This document shows, piece after piece, positions 1 to 12,222 of a stretch of DNA of 64,000 nucleotides (within the stretch, counting starts at the first letter, position 1; each line of letters opens with the position of its first letter). Location of the stretch: NCBI GenBank assembly GCA_026261815.1, contig JAMPIT010000476.1, positions 3,313,501-3,377,500 on the forward strand. Reading direction: 5' to 3'. Origin of the DNA: Monarcha castaneiventris obscurior. Lineage: Eukaryota > Chordata > Aves > Passeriformes > Monarchidae. The notes beneath the pieces were generated by a model. That model worked only from the letters and a program-made list of their open reading frames with translations. It did no database searches and was not told where the DNA came from. The position numbers and the translations under genes were made by a program.

Positions 1-1675
1 TGTGATGGTCATGAAACTCAGTATAACATTTTGGGGGAAGATCTAACTTCCATTTTGGACAATTCTCCTCCCCTTACTCGGAACAGTGAGGCTGGGGGGA
101 CAGAAAGAAGTATGGAAGCACACAAAGCACTTCTTTATGCCTCTCTTCTGTACAAAATGCGAAATTGACAAATTGGATACTTGAAATGAAGATGAAACCA
201 AATAGAGTACCGATCTAGATGCAGTTAAGGCTAAAAAGTCTCCAGTTTTCCCCAGAATGGCAACTTTGACAGTAATAATGCACGAGGAGCTATTCTTTAT
301 TGTACAGTCAATGTTATTGACTCAGAGATCAGCTGTGTGGCATAACGGGAATTCTGTCTCCAGCACAGACAGCTCCCTTCTGGCTTCTTCAGGAAATGAT
401 CCTCATATGGAAATATCTACAACTACTGTGGCTACTTAACTTTGTAAGAAGAGTTGGCTTGTAAAGAATGGCCTTTGTCAGCTACTTGAGAAAAGCAGCC
501 TGCAGATTAAAACATTTCCAACAAAACGAGCAATAGTCTTTGTGTTTGAATGCAAGTATATTTTTATTCCTCTTGACCAGAAAAGCACTGGTACCAGGGA
601 GGAATTATTTTAGAAGTATTTGAAAGAAGATGAAGTAAATCAACAGAATTTTATAGAAGTTATTGTAGGAAGCTAATTCATATAGAAAATATGTCTCAAA
701 ATATTTTTTAAAAACATCAGATTTCTTCCGAAGTAACCATGTTTCCACCTGACACATGAAGAATCTAAAAGACCTTCTACCGTGGAGACATAACTCCTGC
801 TAATTTTTATGGCAACAGATGGTGGGGGAGTTCTTGCAGAAACCAAGCCTCTCACGAAGCTGAGGCTTTTACACCAGGAATTAACTGGGAAAAGTATCTT
901 TCTAGCAAAGGTTAGATTCTGACCTCTTTATAAATCAGTACCTTTTTCTGTGACTCAATAATACTGGTCTCAGTGGGACTATCACTAAGAATTTTCCTTG
1001 CCATAATGATAAAGAATGTCCTGATGTCGAGGTTTTACCAGGACTTTGATATCAGCCATATCCATTGTACTAAGCCTGCACCACAGATGATAAAACAAAA
1101 TAATACCAGGAAGATCCATGGGAAAAAATTATGTCTTAAGCTCTTTATTTTTTAGTGAGCTAATGTAAATCTTAATTCAAGGGTGTAAGAATATGGAAGG
1201 CAATATTTTAACTATTTTTCTGATATTTACATAGGAGCTACATAAACAAGAAACATATGGCTTCCCTCTAAAAGAGAAAAATGCCTGGCATGGCAGTAAA
1301 CAGAAATATGCAAGGCATGATGAATATTCCTTAAGAATCAAGGAAAGAAAATAGTTCTTTCTAGCCATAGGGAAGGCTTCTAAAAGCGAAAAACTTGAAG
1401 AAAATTACTGAGAAGGTTTAGACCCAGGGGCAACACAGATCTTAAGACTCTTACATTTCATAAATGCCTGTGCTTTTGATAAGCAAGTCATATTGTGTAA
1501 ACATTTTATCTGTATTACAGAATCTGTCACTGTTTTTCAAGAAGAAAAGCTCCACAGAGTCCTGCTTTTTCATTTGGGAGAAAAGAAAAGCAGGCGTGGA
1601 TGAAAAATTTAGGCTGTTTTGCCTTCTACCACTACAATTGCTATTAAAATATGTTATATATTGAAATACATTTTA
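1..1675. other. AT-rich non-coding DNA, nothing recognised
   Basis: I see no recognisable gene, repeat family or splice-flanked open segment here. Short open frames on both strands (about 60 codons) have no recognisable domain, biased composition or good start context. The stretch ends where CR1-like sequence begins. Confidence 0.6.
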
Positions 1676-1790
1676 TCATAGAAATGTGTGGGTTGGCAAA
1701 AGACCTCTAAGATCATCGAGTCCGACCATTAAATTGACACAGCCAGGTCAGTACTGCACCGTAGTCCCAGCAGTAGATTTTATACTGAAA
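1676..1790 (-). mobile_element. CR1 LINE 3'-end fragment, short and diverged
   Basis: The plus strand reads 'gtgggttggcaaaagacct', 'ctaagatcatcgagtccgac' and then 'cagccaggtcagtactgcac'. This is the reverse complement of the CR1 3' untranslated end ('ggttggaag-acctctaagatcatcgagtccaacc...'), so the element lies on the minus strand. Only about 115 bases are recognisable, and the octamer tail of CR1 is not preserved. CR1 elements are the main avian non-LTR retrotransposons and typically leave 5'-truncated copies like this one. No coding capacity remains. The edges are approximate. Confidence 0.75.
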
Positions 1791-2659
1791 AAAGCAGACT
1801 CCAGAACAAGGACAAAACTTCTAACATCACTGCACACCTACATGGTACAGGTGAAGGACAGTTATCCCAAGCCAAACCTTAGGGGTGAAAAACCCTACTC
1901 CACATCGGTACATAAAATTCCAGAATGGATTTAATTGAACTTTACCTCAAGTAGTGAAAAACTGCCTACTGAAAAGAAAACTCATTTGTATGGATTTGCT
2001 GGGTATTTTTTTCTAATGTTGTACTAGGGAAATTAACTGCCAAATTTGATCTGCACAGGATTAAGCTAATATTTCATAATTAGAACTGAATATCTATCTG
2101 CACAGCAAATGGTTATATACAGTTGAACTCTTTCCTAATTCATTTGAGGTTTCGGAAGGACTGAGGTTTTTTAGATTTAGATGTAATTTCTTTCTAAAAC
2201 ACAAATCTTTAAAGCGGTACCATTAATCTATGAAATGCAAGAACAAGCAGGATTCCAACTCTACACAGATGAGCTGTGTCCTTTATACAGAAACCACTTC
2301 TCAACTATTTTGTAGGAAAATGTTTCCACCTGAGAGTTTTGGTGAAAAAGCAGTAGAAAGATCCCAGGACTGACTGGATATAGATGTCATTGCTCTCTAA
2401 AGACATTCCAAGGCAAGTTATGTCAGAAAAGGCAATAAACAGGAAAATAGGTGTTAAATATCTGAGTTCTTTTGAAGATAAAACCTCGGTCCTCCTTCAA
2501 AACACACAGATGATCTCTACATCAATTGAAAAGACTTACTATATAGACTAAATTATGCAGCTTAGGTAACTAAAATAGCTTTTAAAAATATAAAAATTAA
2601 GCATAATGTTTATCTCTGTTCAGGATCCTTACCATGGTTTCAATCATGATAAAAAGTAA

Positions 2660-2686
2660 CTCTATATCAATCAAATTGATATAGAG
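2660..2686. repeat. Perfect inverted repeat (12-bp stem, 3-base loop)
   Basis: 'ctctatatcaat' (2660-2671) is followed by loop 'caa' and its exact reverse complement 'attgatatagag' (2675-2686). The flanking bases do not pair, so the hairpin is short. It sits in featureless AT-rich DNA between the CR1 scrap at 1676 and the duplication at 3001. No function is evident. Confidence 0.85.
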
Positions 2687-3000
2687 GGACTTCATGTGTG
2701 AGAGATTGGTACCTCCATTTCTTGAGGAAAACAAACACACCTCACTCCCCCAATACCCCTGCCATGAACCATATAAATCTGCGTCTCAGTGACTGCCCCA
2801 GCTATTATTATTATATTGAGATGAACTAATTGTGATTTTCAATGCACTGGAAGTGTCCCAGTCATTTCAGTGCACAGCTAAAAATTTTTCTCTGTGTCCC
2901 ACAGTCATAGAAATACTACCAGGAAAATTGTCCTACATTCAGCCATTTACTTGCGAAAGGCATGCATTTACTTTACCACAGTATTCTACAATATGGAGTA

Positions 3001-3078
3001 ATCTAATATCTAATCCTCCCTAATAGTCAAAGGGTTCAAATCTAATAGTTAATCCTCCTTTATAGTCAAAGGGTTCAT
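3001..3078. repeat. 39-bp direct tandem duplication
   Basis: Two adjacent 39-base copies begin 'atctaatatctaatcctcc' (3001-3039) and 'atctaatagttaatcctcc' (3040-3078). They share 'atagtcaaagggttca' and differ at a few positions. This looks like a simple segmental slip rather than a known repeat family. The shared 'gggttcaaatc' resembles an RNA polymerase III B box, but no partner A box or tRNA fold is visible, so I do not call it a tRNA or SINE. Confidence 0.85.
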
Positions 3079-6000
3079 TGGGAAGTCTTTTGCCACAAGT
3101 CAATTATGCAGCACTGGCTGTGTGGAAGTGATCAGCAGCAACTGGAAGTGTTACACACTTCCATTGAACATCAGAACCTGCAGTCACATTTACAAAAGAA
3201 TTCATGCTCCTTTAGACACACAAGTGAATGTTTATCATCCAAAGAATTCAGTGTGCAGTGTCATCATGGACATGGACAGACTCAAGCTTAGACCAATATT
3301 TCTCTATCCCAGCAGGAAAGGACAGGGATTACTAGGAGGCTGTGTGCCAGCACAGGAGAGCTGTCACACGCACTTGGCTCCAGGTTACAAAACCAAGCCC
3401 AAACAGATAATTTTGAAAACTCAGCCGTGCACTGGGGTGACTGAATCCAAGCCAGACTTTCAATAAATACCCTTGTCTCTTGAGCTGTGTTAAGGCAATC
3501 TGTGATGCCCAGATTCTCAGTGAGGGGCAGCATTGCCTCGGCAATACACCTCATAGAGCTGAAGGAGCAGCCAGGGAATCACTGGAACATGGATGAGTAA
3601 CTGGTGCTTTACCAGAGGAAAAGCTACTGCAGACAAAGGTAGGAGTTGAGTGATAGAATAAAGTTTACAGTCCGAGATCTCATTTGCTTTACCAGACAAG
3701 GTAGCCATGCATGAAGGAACTGTGATTTACCAACCAAATCTACACAACAGAAGAAACTGAGTGGCCTTGAAAGACAGTATGCTTGGGGATGTCCAAAACA
3801 GCACAGCTGATTCGTTTCAGGCCATTTTCATAGCTGACTTGATGAGTTCCAGCAAACAAGGAGACACTTTCTGTGAGCTTTACACCTGTATTATGTGCAG
3901 TTTTTACTATAAAAGTGAACTGTTCCTTTGAATAGATGTCAGAAAACTGCGTGTTTATAAATACATTCCAATTATAAATGCTTCAAAATTTGCTAAACAG
4001 TATATAATCCTTTTGTCTGAGTAACAACATAATAGAACTGACCGCTGTATATTCATAAACTACTCTCCGTATTGCTGTGTTGTCTGACAAAGTTTGCAAG
4101 TAATATTTCTGACACACCATACCTAAATTTATCAGAAACCTTACAAAGACAAAATTTCCAGAGCACCTACAATAAACATGATGCTTTTAAAGGCCCTTCC
4201 ATTACTTTGACACACTGCAGAAAATCCATGATTTCTAGATACAGAGTTCTGTTCTCTAAATTGTCAAGGCCCCTGCAGGGCCTCCCTGACAGCAATGAAG
4301 CTCTAAAGAGTGGGATTCTATACAGTTGTGGCAACTGTAGTGGAACTAAATTAATTTACATTGGTTGGGCTAAGAAAATAAAAAAGTAATCTTAAAATGT
4401 GTATATGGCAGCACAAAGAAACAGGATGCAAGTGAAACATATCTGTTTCAAATAATTTTACTGTAGAACCAAATTAGCATTCAAAGCATGATGCACATTC
4501 CAGCACATTATTGAGTTCCTTGCATAGAAAATACAGTCAGTCTACTAATTCAACCACTAAAGCTACTAATGGTGCACATTCTCTTTGGAGTAACATGTGT
4601 TGTGAGAAGTCTATCCCCAGGCACTATTTGAATTAGAGAGCTGGCTTTTTTTTAGACTAAAACACCTATTCTCACATCCCAAACCACATTATTGACCTTC
4701 TTCGGCTTTAAATAGACTTTGGCTTTAAATAGACTTGCAAGAAAGAGGACAAGCAAGCTTACATTGACTGCAAATTAAAAAAACCCACAGGATTAGATTT
4801 AGAGACTAAAATCACTCTCTTAAAAAAAAAGGCAGCAAATCAAGCAGCAAATCTTGCTTGCAAATACTTCACTAGCAAAGAGGAAGTAACACAGTTCTGT
4901 CCCTGACAATCTAACATGCCAGAAAGGGGTTCCCCAGGGGTTCTTATGACCTGACTTTGTTCAGGAAATTCTTTCAGCTACTCAGCCCCTCAGACACAGA
5001 GGCCAGCATGCCCATAGAACAGTTCAAGATGTGGGGGAGCAGAAAAATGTATTGCAACTGAGCTTCCAGCAGAATACAACACATCAGAAGCTCAAGATCT
5101 CTGCATATCACTAGAATAACACTAAAATAATTAATTAAGGATAAGGACAGGTTTCTGCTTTCTGAAAGAAAAAATCAGCAAAGAGTAAGCATGAGAATCA
5201 TCAGTACAACAAATCTATTCAGAACAAAGGAAGAAGAAATCAGGATATGGAAAACAGACCCAAGGTTGATAAGACATAAAAAACCACAGAAGTGGAGGGA
5301 ATGGAAGGGTTCATGTGCAAAGGAAATCTTCACATTAATAAAGGAATTGAGTATACCCTTCCAAGGTCCTCATGGATCACAGACTTTCACATTTCCCCTC
5401 CTCTGTTGAAGTGCCACAGATATTATCTCAGCTGAGACATAAAATAACCACAGAGTCTTGTCCAACCCTGCACAACCATAGACAGGGTCCAGACCAAAGC
5501 TCTGCAAATGGCATTGCCCTCTTTGCCCTTTGGAATAAAAACAGGCAAAGAACCCCAGTGGACCCTTCTCTCATTTAATTTCAGCTGCACTAGAATAGAG
5601 CATAACATTTTCAAGAGAGAAAATTGGCAATGCTGAGCATTACATAATTGTCAGTAAGCAAAGCTGGTCACTTTATACTCATAAAGCTGTTTCTCTAAAC
5701 CTGGTTGTGGAGAGGGAGAAAGCCCTGGCTTCCACAGGGCAGGGTGAGCACCACCTCGCATGCTGGGGCTGGCTCAGGTGTCTCTTCCAGGGAATTAATC
5801 CTGCAAATAAGTTAAAGCAGCTTTTGACTCTGTCATGGGTGTTTCAAACCAAGCAGCTTCAGGATTACAGAGCAAGCTGCAGAAACCTGCCCTGAGATTT
5901 TCCTGAGCATTCATTTTATTTAAATAATCATAATGAATAACACAAGAATTTGGACTTAATGAATTAAAATACAAATTAGGTTGTTAAATACAACCAAGTA

Positions 6001-6352
6001 AATATTTTAACACTTCTTAACTTTTCTAGGGTCCAAATATTTACCACAAATTAAACCTACTTTAAACACTAGACTAAAGCTACTTTAAACCCTTCTTAGC
6101 AGGCTACAAAGATCTTTTTGATGATCACAAATTTCAACATTTTCTGAGGAATTCAAGAATACAGCTTCTGTTGGAAGTTTGCTAAAGAGGAGAAAAGGAC
6201 AGATGGGAGCAGCAATAACAGAAAAGGCTGAATTATCCTCACCACAACTCAGACACAAAAGTTAAATTTCTTATGGGTAGGGGAAGTAGCTTGCACTTTT
6301 TGTGTTGTTTTCCATGGGAAGTTCTCAAAACATAACTAGCATTTAAAAAAAA
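3079..6352. other. Non-coding DNA with one small local duplication
   Basis: No gene is recognised. A 17-bp tandem duplication of 'ggctttaaatagactt' occupies 4704-4736. The open frame at 4072-4389 (105 codons, plus) has no recognisable domain or start context and is of a length expected by chance. A modestly GC-richer patch at about 5700-5800 has no identifiable content. Confidence 0.55.
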
Positions 6353-6371
6353 GGGGGGGGGGGGGAGGGGG
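6353..6371 (+). repeat. Poly-G run (G13-A-G5) preceded by A8
   Basis: An A-run (6345-6352) passes directly into thirteen G, one A and five G, followed by 'aaatt'. Such G-runs are unstable in length and can form G-rich secondary structure. The run marks the upstream edge of the GC-richer block that follows. Confidence 0.95.
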
Positions 6372-6379
6372 AAATTAAA

Positions 6380-6870
6380 AAACAGGCATGTGGCATTTGG
6401 GGCTGCATTTTAGCAAGGGTGAAGCCCTCCAGGAGCCATAGGGCCGGCCCGCCCCCCTCACAGAGTTGTCCTCCATCGTCCCTCTCCACTGCACGGCACT
6501 CCAGGCCCACAGCCTTACTTTCTGCTTGCCCTGCCTTTAACCAGAAATAACACTGCTCTTAACCCTCTTGATGTCTTTTTTTAGCTGGGCTGCCCCCTGT
6601 TTGACCATACTCAATAATAATAACAATGAAGTTCAGCACGCCCTTTCGTCCCCCTCTCCCCCCGGCTCAGGTAATGAAGGCCAATCTCCAAGGGAGCCAT
6701 CTGAAGAGACAGGCAGCTGCAGCCACCTCGTGTTTGGTAAATGGTGCAATAAAACGACACAGCAGAGTCCACAAAAGCTTATTTAAACACTCAGAGGGGT
6801 CGTTTCTCACCCTCGCAGTGAAAAGGGCAGCCAAAGAGCACACCACAAATGCCATCTCTTCTACAGGACA
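6380..6870. other. GC-richer block, possible regulatory or conserved element
   Basis: Base composition shifts from AT-rich to GC-richer, with CpGs in 'gggccggcccgccccc', 'catcgtccc', 'cacggc', 'cacgcc' and 'ctcgtg'. It contains an E-box-like 'gcagctgc' and a SOX-like 'caataataataacaatg'. Two overlapping open frames on plus (6568-6786, 6626-6889) and one on minus (6667-6957) run through it, as expected for GC-rich DNA with few stop codons. I recognise no protein. Calling it regulatory is inference from composition only. Confidence 0.25.
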
Positions 6871-6871
6871 C

Positions 6872-9800
6872 ACGTCTTTTAAAGAATGAAAATCTGAAGG
6901 ACTTCTCTTCCTGAAATACTCATTGTGCTGTTCATGGTTTCTCAGTTTCAAATGCACAAGACCTAAGGCATAGGCACTGTTTGCTGCACCTAAGAAAAAT
7001 GTTTTAAGTTTTACAGCAATTTCAGAACCTTATTTTTAATTAGAAAGAATGCTCTTTCACATGGGAAAACACGGAAGCATGAGCAGTAGCCATGCAGCAC
7101 AGCAGTGCTCAAGTTGGATGTCTAAACAGCAGCAAGGAAAGATAATTGAAGTACAGGTATAATGGCAAAGAAATAAAACTGTAATGAAAATTTATAACAC
7201 GTTACCATAACTCTGAATATGAAAACAGATTAAAGTAATGTTGTTTTCATGGAGTTCTCCTCTTCCTAATTAACAGTAATTTTTGTTGATCTACCATAAA
7301 AGTCATTGCTGTTCAGCTCTGGAATTTCTTTCTACTACTTCATCTCTAACCTTTTGTTAAGTATATTGCTTAAGAAAATCCCTTCCCTCATTTCTCTAGT
7401 CCCAGATCACATAGTCTTGATTAGTTTGAAAATTCATTTTGCTCTTACCAAAACCAAGAAATAAATTGTTCTCTGCATAGGCTTAATTTTAGTGTGTTCT
7501 TTAATTTCTTCACTGTGCTCACTGAATCACCTTAACAGATTATAATAGAAGAATAAATATAAAAATCCCTCAAATCACTTTGAAATAAGCATTTTTTAAT
7601 ATTGGCAATTAAAATATTTGAAATTAAGGTTTGTAAGCCTGACTTTTACTGAGAAGAAAGTGGAAGCATCTGGATTTGAGCTTTGACAACATGCCAGCCT
7701 TCTCAAAGAATAAATCAGTTTAGCTTTTTTTTTTCTCAAGTCAAAAGCAGGTCATTAGGAAACTTAAGTGAAACAAGACCACCAAATTTGTGTTAACGAA
7801 AGGCAAGATATTTTATTCAATCTGTTGCAGAAAATATATTTATCTTTGCCTAGGATCCGGAAAAGAAATGGGGTTTGACTGACATAAGTCATGTAACTCT
7901 TTCAACTGTCTGCCTGAAATTGGAGTTCTTGTGGTATGAACATTTTTCTAATTTTGAAATATCAGTAAACTTCAAGGCAGAAACCCCTTTCTAATCCCTG
8001 AATGGAAAGACAATAAATTTAGGTTGGTCTTATATGCAGAAAAACCACATTTACCTTGGTCCTGGTTTCCAGTACATAGGAAAATCCTGCCTAACTGAAC
8101 AGTTCTCTGCACATCTCATCGTCTCTCTCTCAAAGTAGCTGTTCTCTGGATGTTCTCATAACAGCTTTTACTTCGATAGTGATGATTTCATAAAAAGTAC
8201 AATCCTGCTTTCATCACTTCACTTGTGGGGTCTAGTAGTGATGCATGCACAACTTGATTCATTTAATATTTCTGTATTTCAAAAGTATCCAACACTTTTT
8301 AAAGCTTCCTTTTCTATTTATTTAAAACCCTTACAATTATGCTACAATATTTTAATAAATTGAGCTAAAGGCTACGCCTCTGTGTGGTCAAACTCAAATA
8401 TGAAAAACAAAAGTGGATTTAAAGTTAATAATATCATTAATTCATTATTAAAAAGCCTGACAATACAACCATTGCATGAGTAGGTTCTAGAACAGCAGCG
8501 CAGCTATTAAAATACCAAGCTGCAGTCACTGTGCACAAGTTTACTAACAGAAATCAAAGTGTTTAAGACATCTTTACTCAGAACTCTTAGATGGTAAATA
8601 TGACAATCATGCAGACACGTGCTGGAAGTTTTTCCCATGGCAAAGGGGCCTGCAGGAGAGAAAGCATGAAAGAACCCGGGGAAATGATTAATGTAAATGA
8701 AACATAAGAGAATGATTGTTTCATTAGGTTGTGGAATTGTAAAGTGGAATAGTAGGAATCTCAAATAACAGTGCTCATGATTCCCCTCCCAAATTACCAC
8801 ATGGCAAGATGCAATACTTTCTTATACTGCTGCAGAGTTTTGTTATTCGTTCACAGTTTGACCACTAACAAAAAAAAACAGTTGCAGAAAGAAAAATATA
8901 TTAACAATCAGAAAGAAAGAAAAACTCAGTACTTCCTGTAGAAATTACCCAGCAAAGTCAAGGATGACTTAACTGAAAGCTGAGGTGACTAAAAGAGTGA
9001 GTGCTCTTTTCTTAGGGTAGCTAAGAACAGAGGTACAGTAAGAGCAGAGTAAAGAAATAATTGAAAACTTCTCTGAGGGCTATGCATTATTGTATCAATT
9101 CAGAAATAAATCCAAATTTAGAGTCATTAGGTGATCTTCAGGTATCTTTATTTGCATGCATCAGGTTAAATTCATTACAGCAATATAGTGCTGCATGAAA
9201 ACCTGACCCTCCATGCAGTTCCATGAGCCAGGAGAAAGCTGAGAAAGATTGGGTGCTCCTCTATTGATCAATTCTGAAGCAGGATTAAACTGAGATTAAC
9301 ACAGAATTAGAAAGCTTTTGTTTTTCTTTACTCTTTTTTTTTATTTTAAATTATTTCACATTACACCTGTGTGAGGTTTGACCTATATCAGACTCTAAAC
9401 TGCTTGTGGAAAGTTCACTCCCTCGTCTGACCACTCCTAGCATGGTGGTAAACTGTTCTTGGATGGACTCGAGGTGTCATTTTCTGTGTAATTGCTAACA
9501 ACTATTTCACACAGGCTGGGAAACAGCTCCTACTTCAATTCTGGGCCACATCCTGCAGATTTTCGTGTCAGCGGGATGTTTACGAATATCATACATTAAA
9601 TTTTAGCCGCAAATCCCAGATTTATTTGGGGATTTTAAACTAAGTTAGCAACATTGTTTCTGACTGTAATTAACAAATTAACTACATGCAATTTAAAACA
9701 TAGTGTGCATCCCTGACACACTTCATTTGTTATTCATGGAACAGCATAATCTTTCCTACTTAGCTTTTAAGTTTCTTAACTTAGAGCCTCTGTGCCAATC

Positions 9801-10547
9801 GAAGTGTTAAACCTTGCATATGAGACAACGGAAGAGAGACACAGGAACAACTCAGCCTTCAAATCATCCCTAATAGACAAAAGCATGGAAAATGCATATT
9901 GTTGTCTCTAATTTCTCAAAACTTCCTTTTTCCACCTCAAAGAATCAGGAGCATGCTTAGGTTCTGTTTGGCAGTCCTGAGAGGATGAACTCACTGACAC
10001 ATGCAAGCAGCACAGGTGCATCAACATCTGAATAAAGACACAGCCTTGAAACAGGAGTAGCTTCGATTTTGGCTGCTGCCATTAAACCAACAGGCTGGGT
10101 ACCAGCTACTGAGAAAACACCCCAAAATCCAGGAGTGCTTAAACAAAGTGCTTTATTTTCAGTTGCCTAAAATGTGGAAACTGTTATCCCATCTAACCTG
10201 AGAAGAGTGAGGCATAATTTGAGATGGATTAAAAAATGGATTCCAAATATTTTTTAAGAGTTATAATTGCTCTTTCATCAGAGCAGAATCAAGCTGGCCT
10301 CTAGAAAGTTTGGGTAAGGACAGGAAATGACAGTTCCCATGAAATGAAGAGACTCCCTAAAGTTCATTTCTGGTGTCACTGTCATTTTTCTTCATGACAG
10401 GAAAATTGTAGAATAAGTCTGGAAAAGTTGAAGAGATAGGCACCAAAAAATTCCTTTTTTGCTTTTCAAAATGTACTTTTTAACTTTTAGTTCAAAAATT
10501 CTAAATTAATATGTCAAACAAAGAGGTTTTTTAATTATTGTTGTTAT
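6872..10547. other. AT-rich non-coding DNA
   Basis: No gene or transposon family is recognised. The stretch 9400-9740 has a mix of complex, non-repetitive sequence with homeodomain-type cores ('gtaattaacaaattaac') and a forkhead-type 'tgtttacg'; it is discussed as a possible conserved element. The minus-strand open frame at 8507-8800 (97 codons) matches nothing I know. Confidence 0.5.
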
Positions 10548-10620
10548 GATGATGATGAGGAGGAGGAGGAGGAGGAGGAGGAGGAGGAGGAGGAGTAGTA
10601 GTAGTAGCAGCAGTAGTAGT
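10548..10620. repeat. Compound trinucleotide microsatellite
   Basis: The array reads (GAT)3 (GAG)13 (TAG)4 (CAG)2 (TAG)2 with an extra T, in one unbroken three-base register. The GAG core spans 10557-10595. It is preceded by 'ttattgttgttat', also near-periodic. Point changes at the first or third base of the unit followed by expansion explain the block structure. It does not lie in a plausible coding frame, since TAG blocks interrupt one frame. Confidence 0.97.
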
Positions 10621-11067
10621 AAAACGTATGGATACAGATGGCCTTAGAGAAATAATGTCAAAGCTGGGGCACTGCAAAAAAGTAGCCAGCTCTTTCTTTC
10701 AAAGGTCAAAACTCTATCTTCTTCACCAGGAATTTAGCTCCTTAAGTTAAAATTATTTTTCTTTTTAGAACTTCAGCTATAGCCTTGTAGAGTCTTATTC
10801 CTAAAAATAAAAACCATTTACATTAAAAGCAAATTAATGAGATTCAGGCTCTTGGCAGGAATAGTGGGGAGGAAGAACTGTTATGTCTTCTAATTTGAAG
10901 ATCTGAGAGCTTGAATCAAGGGTATCTGTAAAACCTCAGCTCCCATCTTCACTTAGTTTCAACTTCACAACATGAAATTACTGGATCTTACGAATAGTTT
11001 GGGAAGCTATTTTTCTGCACTGCATGAGATTTCCATCATGCCTTCCCTTGATTTTTATCCCCTGTAG

Positions 11068-11250
11068 ATCTTCCCCAACAAAACACTCAGTGGTGATCCA
11101 CATCAGAATTTGAAGAAACTCCATACAAACAGGATTATGAGAGCCAAGGCTGAATTTCTCTTGCAGCTATTTTTAGTTTTGCCATGCCTTGCAGATGAGC
11201 TTGTCAAGGAATGTCAATTTCTGAATTGCAAGAGAAGTTGTCCCAGGAAG
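11068..11250 (+). CDS. Candidate exon with signal-peptide-like segment, gene unknown
   Basis: The segment is preceded by an acceptor-like tract ('gatttttatcccctgtag') and followed by a near-consensus donor (AAG|gtaaga). It is 183 bases, 61 codons with no stop, starting and ending in phase 0. An internal ATG at 11143 with A at -3 begins MRAKAEFLLQLFLVLPCLA, which has a short basic start, a hydrophobic core and an A at a plausible cleavage point. DELVKECQFLNCKRSCPRK follows, with three cysteines and a basic end. It could be a first coding exon of a secreted or membrane protein spliced to a 5' untranslated part. I do not recognise the protein. A 61-codon open stretch between splice-like signals can also arise by chance in this much DNA. 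Confidence 0.2.
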
Positions 11251-11616
11251 GTAAGAGAACTTGAGAGTATCCCATGCTGCTGGGATGTTTCAAGGGAGGC
11301 TACAGCCTCCATTCAGCAAACAAACAAAAGGCTACAAATTGACTGCTGTTGGATTAGGAAAATTTAGTCTGATGATGGAATATTTGGGCAAAACATCATG
11401 CTGCTTCCTTACTTTTTGTACTTTTCCCTTGGCTGCAGCCAGATGTGGGATATTTGGCTAGATGAAGCTGGCTTAGTGTGGGTGCCCTTTTGATCTTTAC
11501 ATTCCTAAGAGCATCTCTTTTGCAATGAATGCACACCTCTTTTTTGGTATTTCCCAATGTTCAGCAGCCTGCAGTGAGCAGTGGCACAGCAGAAGTTCAG
11601 TGGAAATTTATACCAG

Positions 11617-11764
11617 CAAACCAGATCCAGAGGCAGTGTGACTCCAGGTCATGCAAACCAGAGCCAGGGGCAGTGTGACTCCGGGTTGTGCAAACCAGAT
11701 CCAGGGGCAGTGTGACTCCGGGTTGTGCAAACCAGATCCAGGGGCAGTGTGATTCCAGGTCACA
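11617..11764. repeat. 37-bp minisatellite, four copies
   Basis: Four head-to-tail 37-base units begin at 11617, 11654, 11691 and 11728, each starting 'caaaccaga'. Units 2 and 3 differ by one base. Units 1 and 4 share a different 3' part ('ccaggtca' instead of 'ccgggttg'), so the middle units look like the most recent duplication. The unit is GC-richer than its surroundings. As 37 is not a multiple of three, each copy is read in a different frame, and the repeated minus-strand peptide there is an artefact of the array. Confidence 0.97.
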
Positions 11765-12222
11765 CACACCTGCCCAGTGCACAGGCACACTTCTGGCCTG
11801 AATTAAGCAACCTCAGGTCACCACACCTTATGTAAGGCTCATTACCTGCTGACTATCTTCTTCTTCCCTCTTTACCATGCTGTGTATGTAATTATAATGA
11901 CTTATATTAGCTATTTCTATTTACATGAAATACAACAAAACAACACAAACATATCAAACTCAATGGACTTAAAAACAAAAAAGAGATCAGCTGTAAAAAA
12001 ACAATATTAGGCTTACAAAACTAGTCTTAGTGAATAATATTTCTATATATCACTTCCTTCTACTCTAGCTAATGAAAGAAATAACCGCTCTTGCAGACTA
12101 ATCAATACACTGCACAACATCTAGAAAATAAACTTGTATTAGTGTTGGAGAAATATGAACTTCTAATAAACAGGCTGACAAAGCTCAGAAATATATGTTC
12201 TGTAAATACGACCAAAAGAGAA
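11765..12222. other. AT-rich spacer
   Basis: Between the minisatellite and the CR1 tail the sequence becomes strongly AT-rich with runs of 'aaaca'. No gene, repeat family or splice-like element is recognised. Confidence 0.6.

Noticed and set aside
3026..3042. 'gggttcaaatc' resembling a Pol III B box
   Set aside because: There is no A box or cloverleaf around it, and the motif is part of a local 39-bp duplication.
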